NCBI GenBank assembly: GCA_013396525.1
Contig: VWYX01000393.1
Span: 62,001-126,000 of the forward strand
Length of the DNA stretch: 64,000 bases
Direction of reading: 5' to 3'
Source: Chaetorhynchus papuensis
Lineage: Eukaryota > Chordata > Aves > Passeriformes > Rhipiduridae
This document shows positions 51,601 through 62,860 of the stretch, one piece after another. Under the pieces are notes generated by a model that worked only from the letters and a program-made list of their open reading frames with translations, was not told where the DNA came from and ran no database searches. Within the stretch, counting starts at the first letter, position 1. The number at the start of each line of letters is the position of its first letter. Position numbers and translations under genes: made by a program.

Positions 51601-54600
51601 TCCCCAGCACTGCCCACCAAGAGCTGTGGCTCTGGAACAGAGGGGTGAGGGCAGAGATCAGCAGCATTAAGGAGCCTTTGTGGGATCTCTGTTCTGATCC
51701 TGGAGGAAATCACACACAACCTAATGTTAGCAACGTCTGGCCATGGTTGCCTCCTGCAGGAGTCAACCATGTTACCACAATTTTTACAGAATCCAAAGCA
51801 CTCATGCTCACTTTAGGCCAGAAAAAAACCAACAGATTCAACAAATTTCAAACAAGATGAAGTTCGGAAAACAGAGCTGTGTTGCACCTTTAAAAAGTGT
51901 GTTGGCAGAGGAACTGGATTTACTTTGAAAAGTTAGTTTGGGATGAAAGAGCTACACAGCAAAATTCTAAATCCCTTTAGAGAACAGAATGAAATAAAAG
52001 TAGATATTTCATCTCTTAACACCTTGTCAGCAAAATTCTCCTTCTCGGGAAGGACTTTTTTCCTTTTGCGAAATTATTGTGCTAGTTTGCCAGTGAAGCT
52101 TTTCTAAGAACAACATAGCTGCTTTCTCACCCTGCCTCTCCCAACACTTCAACACTCCCTTCTGTAGCCCAAGCACAAAATTCTTTCCCTTGGGGCCTGC
52201 AATGAAGCTCACACAAGTTATTGGGAGAAAATGCTGCACTGATGTAGAACCCACTTCCCTCTTTCCTCTCTCTCCTCCCTTTTAAGTTCCTGACCCTGAC
52301 TTTCAACTGCTGTTCTAGCTGGAGCCTCAGAAATGGATTTGATTTGAGATATTTCTACTGATGTGCTTTACACAAAAATAAACCTATTCAGGGGCACTAA
52401 AACTATGAAGATCAATCAACTCAGAGTTAGGCTGAAAAAAATTCCAGTGTGACTGATGGCCTGACTTGCTAATGATGTACTGGCAAACACAATTCAATTG
52501 ATCTCGTGGGCTGCATTCAACTTAGGCTTTTAAAGAAAAATCCGGATAGAAATGTGAATATTAATCAAAACACACTATCACTGAGAAAGGTTCTATAAAC
52601 ATTCTGGGCTAGCTGTAAAGACCACAGAAGAGGACAGTCTATGTCCTATTTTTAACTCTTTATTCACCAGCTGAGAATAACTGGAAGAATAGCAAAGGTA
52701 TCACACGCTGACCTTAATTAAGACAGTGATTCACCCTTTGCTCTCTGCACACAAATGGAACAGCTTGGAGCTGGAAGGCTGACATGCAAAGAGAGTTTGG
52801 GTGAAGAGGTAATATTTACCATGCAGGGCATCTTTCGAGGGAGAATGTAGGGTTCCTGATAGACACATTATCCTGGAGAACACAGAGTCATTCATCTCTT
52901 TTTCTGGAAACCTAGAGAAATACAAGTATAAAAGGTATTGATTTTTGAAAGTCTGGAAATCACAAGTTAATTTATCACTTTATTCTAACCCTTACAGAAA
53001 CAGGGCTTTCATCAATCTAATTATACAATATATTTATTTTACAAAAACCCAGAACTCACAACATCCAGAAAACTATTTTTTTTTATTCTTCCTCACCTAA
53101 TCCTCTTGTTTCAGGTGAAATGTCATTCAAGAACAGCTCCAGAAAGAACGTTTGTCTTGTAAGAATCAACACAATGTATTTCAGTGTTATTTTTGCTTTC
53201 AATGGATCTTCACAAAGTTAATTTTGACAGCAATCTTTTCTTGACTAAGGTGACTCAATATTGAAAGTATATTGAAAAAGGGGAAATTTCTTTCCAGTTT
53301 TATTATTAAGTTGTTCCAGAGGTTTCCAGCTGATCCAAACCAAAGTCACTTCTTTATAAAACAGAATATATTTTAAAAGATATTATTCATGATATTTCTA
53401 CCACTGCTCCGCAAAGGTATCAAATTTAATCATCCCACAACCTATCTTGAATGCCTATCAATTGCTGATAACTAAAACATTTTTATCACTTTACAGTCAT
53501 GATACCAAATGCCTTCAGATGAAACATCTGTATCTACCACATTGATAAAGAGTTTTAAAGAGAAGAAATACACCAGAAGTATTCCTTAGGGTTCCTGGGG
53601 GATGGGATTTCAAAAGCTCAGCTTTGCATGAGCAATTGAAGAACCACACTTGTTCTGATGTCCAAGAAAAGCCCAGGGCCCTGTGTAGGTGTCAGCATGG
53701 AAAGCCTGGTGCAGGACCACAACCAACCGTGGGTCCTTGTGCTGGGCTCTCTCCACAGTCTGGGTAGGGATAAAAAAAGGGAAGTTTGTCCAGTCAAAGT
53801 GGGGAAAACTAAGAGTACAGAATCAACTTCAATCACAGCAGAGTCTGAGTCTTACAAAAGATCTTCTGGAGAAAGCTGTGTACAGATATGAAAGTAAGCA
53901 AAAAACCTCCCTTGAAATAAAATATTTCAGATCAAGGCTTCAGCAAAATTTCCTTGCTTTACATCATCCTGGTGGCAATACTTTTCTGTAGGAGGAAGCA
54001 AAGTGGCCTCTGTTTGGTAAACCCAGGGCTCAGAAATCAAAGCAGCCCAGTAGGGAAGTGGGGAAAACCACAGATCTGGTTTTATTTGGAGAGTTTTGAG
54101 TGGTTCTAGAGAAGCAGACCAGAAAGTAGTATTTCTAAAATGTCAAGAACCCAAATTCAAGGCTCAGACATCCTCCAAACTTGAGGTTTGACCAAAGAAT
54201 ATTGGGGTTCGATCCCAATTCAATGAACACTGAGATGTGCCATGCCCATTTCTGTTTTTAAGGCCTGGGGAAGATTTCAGGCAGACTTCTTTCTCACAGG
54301 GCATGCACAGTGTGGGCAGCAGAAAGGCAGAATTTCTTGCTGTGCCATTGCCAGTGTGCTTTTTTTTGCTGCCCAAGAGGAATTCTGTCCTCAGAGAGGA
54401 AGGCAGGGTAACAGCCAAGGCCACAGGGCACCACAGAGACTGACTGGTAGTCAAAACTGCAAGGCCAGGCTTTGTCACAGGGAACATTAGGGGTAAGACC
54501 TGGCACCAGAGAGATGGTTCTTCTCTTCCCTGCTCTCCCTTGTCCATTTCACAAATGTTGGTGGATCCTCCTGCCAGACCATGACCTCAAGTCTTTGAGG

Positions 54601-55204
54601 AAAGGAGCCCGACTCTAACTGTTCGTTCAAAACCTCCCGTCCTGCCTCCTGCCAAAGGCTGTGTGCTGATATGGGAATTGTAAGTGCAGAGAAATGGTTT
54701 TAAAATTAACATTAGTCCCTAAGCTTTTCATATGGTCAAACAAAATCTCACATATAAATTCTTCCACAAATTCTTGTTTTTTCTATCCAATCCTACAGTG
54801 AAACTGAAGAATGGAGTTTAAGATCAGACAGCAGATTTAGTATCTTGAAGGATTTTGTGTCTCTAGATCACAAACAGTTTGGAGTGAATATCCTGATCTA
54901 TAAATTAACAGAGCCAGAGGGCAGCCATGGTCAGCTAGGTTTGACTTCTGAAAGGATGCCAGCAACAAGGCTGCTCTGAATGAATATCCTGCATGAACCT
55001 GAGTGTAAGTGATGGGAAAAGCATCCAATCTCTACTGCAAATGATGGAATAAATCACACTCCTGACTTTTGCTCCAAGAATGGTTTCCGCTGTTAAAGGT
55101 GAAGACTTAGATGCAGTATGAACTCATCCAACTTCTGACTACTAATTCTTATAATACTGTTGCCCAAAGGTGCTTCTGTTTCTGAATTTGTCTTCCTTAT
55201 ATAG
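45699..55204. other. Unique non-coding stretch, becoming AT-rich after about 52 kb
   Basis: No gene recognised. The longest frame is 165 codons (51273-51770, minus) and is featureless. A (CA)-rich array at 46311-46347 is listed separately. From about 52.3 kb onward A+T rises visibly. The patch 53480-53560 carries words weakly reminiscent of the antisense CR1 relic found at 55.2 kb, but I could not extend the similarity, so it is not called. Confidence 0.65.
46311..46347 (+). repeat. Imperfect (CA)n microsatellite
   Basis: A run of CA units interrupted by CATA, CAGA and CAAA variants. The interruptions suggest an old, stabilised array. Confidence 0.85.
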
Positions 55205-56550
55205 CATACTTGAAAACCAGACTTCTCTTGACTTGTTGTTTGGTAAGCTGAGGAGATGGACTGCACTGTAAGGCATTTGCCAATCCCCCAGTCATTTTTG
55301 TGGCTCCTCTCTGAAAGATCACCAGGTTTTCAACATCCTTCTTTAATTGTGGGCACCACAGCTGGATAGAGTGTTCCCAAAGCAGTTGCACCAATGCCAA
55401 ACACAGCAGTAAAGCAATCCCTGAGTACAGAGACAGAGAATATCAAGCAGGCATTAGAAAGGATCCAAGAATTGCTTTAGACCCTTTGGCCACAGCACTA
55501 GAGTGAGAGATGACACTCAGCCAATTATACATTCAAGCCCTCGATCATTTTCCAGATTCCTGTTTCTCAGCCCAGTCTATTCCATCTGGTACATAGATCT
55601 CAGATTTTTAATTTCCTCTACCTGTAGGATCCTGAAAAGAAAAATTATTTGCTATTTCCATTCTACCAAAGGATCCAAACCATGCCAAACTGGTCCTTCT
55701 GTCATCTGCTAACACCAGCAGAGTGGAGTTCACCCCTTCTCACAGTCACTGCCACACCTTAAGCAACTCAGTAAAACAAATGGATCCCACTAGGAACACA
55801 ATTATTTGATGCATTTACACTTTAAACCTCTTTACAAATCCCACTTTCAAATTTGTAACTGAAACAGTTGGACTCCATCTGCTATTTCGTATTTGATACT
55901 GTAAAATTTGAGGTTATGAAAGAATATGTATGGGAGCAAGTTTAAGGCATAGAGGAGGTTCTTTCATCAACATCAGTGTAATAATCAACCAGAGGGATTT
56001 CTATTTTTTTTTAATCCAACTGAAGGTGGCCATAGTTAATTGCCAAAAAACAGTACTAGATGTCTCCATGTGACACATTGCTTTAGTATGTTATTCCTTA
56101 TGTATTCCTTGCATGTCCTTAAATTTCCTTGAATTAATATTAAATTATTAATGATCATAGCAATCTATTTAAAATATTGATCTAAATTTAGATTTCTTTA
56201 GCCTCTAGAACTTCCTCAGTGTTTCTTATCAGAAATCAAAATAAAGACCTAGGGAGTTCTTCAGCTTTGTACCTCTAGGATTTGGAGTTAGAAAAACCCA
56301 GGGAGATTTGCATATGTAACTTTAAAACCTGATTAATATTCTCCCAAGTACCAATGAAGTGAAAATTATTCCATTATCCAGAGAAAACATTCATCTTCTG
56401 TTTATTCATAAGATACGAAGAAGGTTCTTTTTGTGCCACTATTATCAATTTTATCACAACCAGTCAGCCAATTGAACTCCTATGGATTATTTAGCTTAAA
56501 TTCTATTATCTTCTTTATTTATCTGATTTTCCAAGGGAGAATGTCCTAAT
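55205..56550 (-). repeat. Ancient CR1-like LINE relic, antisense, about 1.3 kb
   Basis: Read on the plus strand, a series of words follows, in correct order, the reverse complement of the 3' UTR and reverse-transcriptase part of old amniote CR1 elements as I remember them. Examples: CAACATCCTTCTT (55331), TTGTGGGCACCA (55347), TTTGGCCACAGC (55495), GTCATCTGCTAAC (55701), GATCCCACTAGGAACACA (55783), CATCAACATCAGTGTAATAA (about 55967) and CTAGAACTTCCTCAGT (56205). Order and spacing are kept over 1.3 kb, although many substitutions and small gaps break every frame. It differs in sequence from the younger bird CR1 fragments at 6.2 and 30.9 kb, so it belongs to another, older subfamily. It is inactive. 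Ends are approximate; the similarity fades by about 56550. Confidence 0.65.
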
Positions 56551-59500
56551 CAGACCTTCCTTGATGCACCAGCATTGAACTATAATTGGCCATTGGTGTG
56601 CAAAGCAGCAGAAGTAGTTTTCATGTTTATGAAAACAAGGAATCCAAGCATCCTAAAAGAGATCTGGTGCACAGCATTTTTTTCAGACCACAAATCTACT
56701 GTAAGTATTCCAATATTTTCTTACTCTCAAAAAAGCTCTGGGTTACCTTCTGCCTCCCTGGTGGCAGCCCCACTCTGCACTGGTTTGGCTGCTGCCTACC
56801 TGAAAACTTGAGATTCCCAGCAGTCAGCTGCCGAGGGAGATGCTGTTCCAGAATTCAGTTTGTGATTCTACTGAAGGTCATTTTCTCCCCGTGTGCAGGC
56901 GAGCACAGCCCGACTGGTGCTTTAGAATAAACAGATGCTATCAGCACCAGCAACAAATTATCTTCCTCGGCTTTGTAATTTCTGGAGAGTAGCAGGTTGC
57001 AGCAAGTCAATTTACATTGAGGATGGAGAGGGAGGGAAGCAGAGGTTATATTGGCATTAGCAAGCAATTCAGTAGAAGGGAAAAGGAACAGTGAATTGGA
57101 GCTGGACAACTACATTGTGAAAGAAGCCATTATCTGTGCACCCATACTGCTCCTAGTGAGGTACACAGCAAACCAGAGGTGAGGATATGGAGGTTGCACA
57201 CCTGAAAGGGATTTGTGTTTTATACTCAAGTGCAAAAAAACCAGAGAGAGCACGTGCATATGCACGTAAATATTTTGGGACATGTAGCTGTCCACATGAA
57301 AAGCAGCTCCTTGCACCAGGACTTGGAGATATGCTGCAGCAGGAGGGGACAGCCCACTCTTTCTTTGCTGTTTCCAGGAGAACACTTTTCTAGGGCTGAG
57401 GTTCCAGTCCCAAAACCAGAGTGGTGGCATAACCGCACTCAGGAATCCTTCCACTGCTTCTCTGCAAGAATGGGAGAGCACATCTCCCTATATATTTTCA
57501 GATACACAAAGTTTTTAGCCTATAATACTGTGCATAAGTACCTGCCCATGAATCAGCAGAATTGGCAGAAAGACATGGAAAAACTTTATAACAAAATGAG
57601 GAATGGAGCTCCACGTTCCTAAAACCTAATCTGGGGTTCCAGAGAAGATGACTTGCTCGATTTCTGTGACCCAGGCTGGTCTCTGCTATGTTCAGACAGA
57701 GCACACACACCTGTGTGTGCACAGAACTGCAAGATGAGCCCTGAAGCTTATGTAATTTCTCCAGATAAAGTACCCATTATAGGCAAGTCTTACACCTCTG
57801 TTTTTAGTCATGGTATCTCTACACCCATTTCACACCAGCACAAAAAGCCTGCACTGCTTTTTCATAATATTTTCCTCAGTGTTTTAACAAGAATTCATAT
57901 TTCTTATTGGGGCTGGGGAGCAATGAAACCATCTGCTGCAATCTTATTTGCAGAAGACAGCAGACACTCATTTCAAAACTAGTCTGGCTTTATCATCACA
58001 GTGAAAGACGCTATTTCAGCATTCCTCTGCTGGGATGGAAAGACAAAGCTGCCACACATCTCCATGCAGGTAACTCTTCCTACCTCTAGGCTCAAGGGAA
58101 TTGAACTTCCCTTCCCATATGTGCTGGCAAAAAATATTTATTCCTGCACCCTGCAGCTCCAGCAGTTTTCTACTGCTGTCAAAAAAAATATCTGCAGATA
58201 TTGATGAGTTTTGATGTTTCATTCATATCAATCCACAGCTGCCTACACTATCTGGTATTAGTTTGCATTTGCCCAACCAAAAAGGAAAGTAATCTTACCA
58301 GTGCTGAAACACTTCAGTACAAATGTGAAGGGGTAAGTCATTCATGAAACTCAGAGATATAGAAATTCCTTTAGTTTTTCTATAAGAACACATTTATATT
58401 TTTAGTCTAGAGGAACACACAAAATTTAGACATCAGTAACCTTTGCAGGCTACATTAGAGGCAAAAAATGTAAAACCTCCAGCCACTTGCAAAGCATTAC
58501 AAATATTACTCCATGTTCCCTACATCATCCTTTAGATGCTTATGGGTTTCCACCTACTGTCCTGATCGCTCATTTCCCTTACCTGAGAGAGTGCAATGAA
58601 AATTCTACTGCCATTCTTTGTCTGATGTTCACTAAAGGTCTCCCAGGGGACATCTGTAGACCAAGAGTTTCAGTGGAGCAGGACCAACCTTTCCTTCAAA
58701 TGATTCAAGGGATTTCTCCTGCCTTCTCCTTCCCCCTATTAAATAATCAATTCAGAACAAAGAAATACATTCAATAATATGACTCAAAACTAAGAGTTCT
58801 CAACAATTTCAAGTCAGTAGCATTTCAAATTCTAGGGCAGCTATTCACACAGAGCTGAAAGCAATCAGTATAAATCTAGATTATTTTAGGAAGAGTCTGA
58901 TGTCTCCTTTTCAAACTGCTGGGTAACTGTAATACAAACAAAATCAGGCTGCTGATTCTCTGATTTAAGAGCTTGCAACATTAGAAATTAAAGAATCCAG
59001 TCTCCTGACTCATTTCCATGCCTTTGGACTGCTATCAAACCTGGGTGGGTGCAGCATCTCATCCTTCTAGCATAATATTTACAATATTCTGCTATTCCTC
59101 TCTCAAGCCCTGTTGAGGTTTCTTGATATTTCAATTCAGTTCAAAACAGGAGCAATACTTTTTGTCTCCTAATATCAGTTAATATTTTAGGCAAATCCAG
59201 TTGAAATGGCCTCTGATTAGCTTTCAAGGGGCAGATCCATATATTGTATTATAGGCAAATCACGGCATTGCTCAACATTTTAAATGATGCTGAAAAAGAA
59301 ATCTTAGCAGAGGGAGAAGTCCAAATATTCTCCCAAGGAAATTGGGCTAGCACATTTAAAGCACAAAAGTTTCCATAGCCAAAACGTTCACATCTGGATG
59401 CTTTTAACTTAGTCAGCATGGCCAGACACCCACTTGTATCTGGGTGTTGTGCAATTCCAGCATGAAACTCAAACTCATAGCATGAATCCAGAAGAAGCAG

Positions 59501-59628
59501 CCTAACACTCTGCCCTCACACCCTTTCTTGTAAATCTTTGGTCCTAGAGAACTTCTTCCAGCACTAGGGTTTGGAATAACTTGTTTTCAGACCAAAGCTG
59601 TCTTCTCCAAACCAAGTCCTGTATCCTG
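56551..59628. other. Unique AT-rich non-coding stretch
   Basis: No gene recognised. The longest frames are 114-135 codons (56586-56930 and 57215-57622, both plus) and carry no recognisable domain. Sequence here may include repeat relics too decayed for me to name. Confidence 0.6.
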
Positions 59629-59782
59629 GCTGAGTTAGCTGGAGTTAAATCAGCATAAAACTAAAATAGCACAATGGAAAGTCAGGCTTACTGTTAAATC
59701 ATGCTTCTATTTTTATCTGGCAAAGCACTTAAGCATGTGGTTGAGATGTGCAGAACTTAAGCATATGCTTAAAGTTAGTCCT
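59629..59782. repeat. Probable ancient amniote interspersed repeat
   Basis: Two adjoining pieces, CTGGAGTTAAATCAGCATAA with CTAAAATAGC, and TCTGGCAAAGCACTTAAGCA with ATGCTTAAAGTTAG, resemble a widespread old reptile and bird repeat that I recall only from its text ('gagttacaccagtgtaaaac', 'caaagcacttaagcatgtgc'). I cannot give it a family name. A perfect 16-bp palindrome, TTAAGCATATGCTTAA, lies at 59757-59772. It sits between the two long LINE relics. Confidence 0.45.
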
Positions 59783-60299
59783 CTGTTTACATGCACTGTC
59801 AACTCAGGGCTTATAAATCAACTGATTTTGTGAATCTGGCTGAAATCTTGTGATTTTTTAAAAGAAAACACACACTGCTGATCTCCAAATAGAAAAAGGG
59901 ATCCATAGGGTCAGGGTGCAGAAGCCTGTACATCAAGCAGGAAAAGCTGAGTATTGGCAGTTGGGCCAAAAGCTCACACAAACCCACAGAAAGGAAAAGG
60001 AATATTTCCAAGTGAACTGTGGGACAACACAAAGCAGGAAACAAATTTTGGAGTTAAGCAGGTTCAACCTTAGTAGAATAGGGATACAAACACTGTGGTG
60101 CAGGTAAAGCCAAGCTTTATCCAGCCCAGCAGTTTATCTGCAACTCTGTCCAAAAGCAGATATTTAACAAACACACGACACAGGCCATGCACAGAATGGT
60201 CACAGTGCTCCAGCTTCTGGCCATCGGCAATTTAGGGACTTGAAGCAATCTCCAAGCCCTCACAGGCCACTGTGTTTAAAAGTCGCTGGTGAATGGATC
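59783..60299. other. Unassigned AT-rich stretch
   Basis: I see no gene and no repeat family that I can name. The frames here are below 80 codons. The right end merges with the 3' end of the next LINE relic, whose exact terminus I could not place. Confidence 0.55.
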
Positions 60300-62860
60300 C
60301 TACAGAATTTTGACTTATCCTCTCTTAAATTTATTTCATTTTGTCATTTCCAGTATCTGTCATCACTTTCACAACAAAATAATTTTAAAAGTACTCCTTT
60401 TATTCAATGCCACTATCCATCTAGCTTCTTTAGCACCTTTAGTTCTTAGGCTGCAAGGAGAAAGGAATGGTCAGTTCCCATTCACCTCCTCCATATCACT
60501 AATGATTTTATGAGCCTCTGTCAAATGCTTCTTCAGTTTTCAAGGCTGAGAGGCATTACTTTATTTAGACTTCTCCATTAAAAAAGAAACATTTCATACT
60601 TCTAGCTACTCTTACTGCTCTTTTCTACTCTTTCTACTCCTAATATACCTTTTTTGAAACTGAGTGAAGAGTCCTGCATGCAGCAGCCAAGAATGCAGGA
60701 ACACTACAGGAAGATCCACATCTCTCTCTCTCCTCTATATACTGCAGTGGCATAAGTTTTTTATTTTGCTGTCAATTATTCAAAAGAACTCCAAAAACCT
60801 CTCTTTGACATTTATAGGACTTCTAGTACTTGTCTGACATTTCAGGAAAATGAGCAATCATGACTTTATTAATCATTTTCCTGAGTACAGAAACCACAGA
60901 AAACATAGCAACCTAGAGGCATGAATGGTCAGGATTATTTTCCCCTGTGTTATTTATGTATATTAACATTGACTTTTGTCTACCACTATATTGCCCAGTC
61001 TCTCAAGATCCTTGAGAAAAGGACCAAAAAGGTTTTCACTGTGATAGTGATTTTTTGGCATGAATGACTTCCCTGCTCTCCCTACTAATTCTTTTTTCCA
61101 GGTAGGGCTGTTGAAGAAGATAGTTTCCCCTGCCCCAGAAACCCTACAAGGACTGCCCTCCCCTCCTCATCCCCAAAGGATCACTAAAAGGAACATGAAC
61201 ATTTTCTAGTGAGAAAATTGGCTAGTTACAGCTATCTTTTTCTTCATACCTTGCTGAGACCTTTTCAAAACCCATCCAAAACCCCAAGCACACCATATGA
61301 AGTGTCACATGCTTTTCCAGATGCTTATTCATTCCTTTGAAGATCTCCAGGGTTTGACATGCACGCCTTTAATTTACAAGGGTCGTGTTAGCACACCCAC
61401 ACTATATCATATTTAGGTATGTTCCCACTAAATCTGCTGTAATTTCCTCTCAATTTTTCCTGGTAGAGAAGCCAAACTTGAATCACCTGCAGTTTTTTTC
61501 ATCCCTGCTGGAACAGTTTTTAGGATTGGTGTCACATTAGTTACCTCTGCTGGGATTGAGGCTGACTGAACCCAAAAGTTTCACCCCAGAGCAATTTAGA
61601 ACATTTGAGTGAATATCGTTTGTCCTGGGGATTTGCTGTTGTTCATTTCACTCACGTCTGTTTTGAAAGCTCTTCTGCTAACTCTTCAATTTGACACCAT
61701 TCCTTGGGCTTGAGCCTTGGAGGACTTTCCTGTTTGCTGTGTCTCTGCTATCAGTGGGTTTGCTGACCTCCACGGCTCCTTTCACACCTTGAGCTGAACC
61801 CACCACACGATCAGTTCCTGTCGTATTTGAAGGAAATTTGTCATGATTTTCCACGGGTTTTTTTGAGTCACTCCTCAAACCATTTTAGGTTGCATTGCAA
61901 TGAGTTTACACTTATCTTGTAAGAAATTATATTCATCTCTGATTTCTTTTTTTAGGTGTGATTTCCACTTTTTAAAGGACACCATTTTATTGTCCCCTTC
62001 CTCCACTGTTTAACTGTAGTAACTTTTTAGGGGGTTAGATGAATTTTGGAAACAGGTATGTTTTCTCCACTGTACAGGCACAGTACTTACAGTCTTAGTT
62101 AATTTTCCTACTCACTAATGCTACTAAAATAAATTAAATTTCTTAATATTACAATGTTTTTGAAATAAAAACTGTCATGGTCTTTGGGTTTTTCCTAATG
62201 CTGCTACTCCTACTAAAGTAATTAAATTGACCATGAATTGGTCACTATTGCCAAGCCATTCTTCAGCACAACAGCTGTAATTTAAACAAGGTCTTAGTCA
62301 AAAATTACTTTTCTCTTTATTGGTCTGTTTAGAAATGTAAATTAAAATTTGCTCTTTATATACTAAGTAGGATAAATCTTCTTCAGTCTATTTTCTTGCA
62401 TACTCTCCATTGCCTCTGATCTTTTTAAAGTATTTCATAGATATTTTCACTGCCATGGTCAGCTGTTTAAAAGGATAAGTTTATTATAATGTTTTTCCTG
62501 ATTTGGCATGGCAACATCCAATCCATAGAGAGTGGGTGGCAAATGATGATACAGATAATTGATTTATCTTATTGGACTCTGATTTCCAGATGACTGTGAG
62601 TCACTCCTCCAACGGCAAAATCTGTTCTTGTTATTTCCACATCACGATTATGCTGGTAGTGCAGTGTTGGTACTGATCAGCTTCATTCAGTAAGGTTTCT
62701 GTGAGGCCAGTACAGTGAAATTCACCCATCCCCACCTTATATGCATTTAATATTTCTAGGAAAGCACAGATACTTTTGGTCTTGGTCTGCGTGTGCCTCG
62801 TTTAACCGGGGCTTTCTTTAGACTCTTGGATTATCTGAACATTACTGGTGTCGATTCTGT
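60300..62860 (-). repeat. Ancient CR1/L3-like LINE relic, antisense, about 2.5 kb
   Basis: The plus strand reads as the reverse complement of an old CR1 element from its 3' UTR (about 60300) into the reverse-transcriptase region and back toward the endonuclease side (about 62860). Ordered landmarks include TACTCCTTTTATTCAATG (60390), TTCAAGGCTGAG (60539), ATACCTTTTTTGAAACTGAG (60645), TTGCCCAGTC (60991), ATTGGTGTCACATTAG (61525), TTTCCACTTTTTAAAGGA (61962), TTGGTCACTATTGCCAAG (62238) and GTTTCTGTGAGGCC with TTCACCCATC (62695-62730). On the minus strand a 66-codon open piece (61678-61878) contains DSKK, matching the linker ahead of the CR1 reverse transcriptase. All other frames are broken. 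The element is old and inactive. Family membership rests on recall of consensus text; ends are approximate. Confidence 0.7.
60720..60731 (+). repeat. Short (TC)6 run inside the LINE relic
   Basis: A short run of TC units interrupts the relic between the 3' UTR landmarks, probably a local slippage expansion after insertion. Confidence 0.7.

Noticed and set aside
53480..53560. Words resembling the antisense CR1 relic (CATGATACCAA, ATGCCTTCAGATG, ATTGATAAAG)
   Set aside because: The similarity could not be extended on either side and is within what AT-rich DNA gives by chance.
62105..62232. Apparent local duplication of CTAATGCTACTAAAATAAATTAAAT and a related downstream copy
   Set aside because: The two copies match only loosely, in AT-rich DNA inside the old LINE relic, and spacing is irregular.
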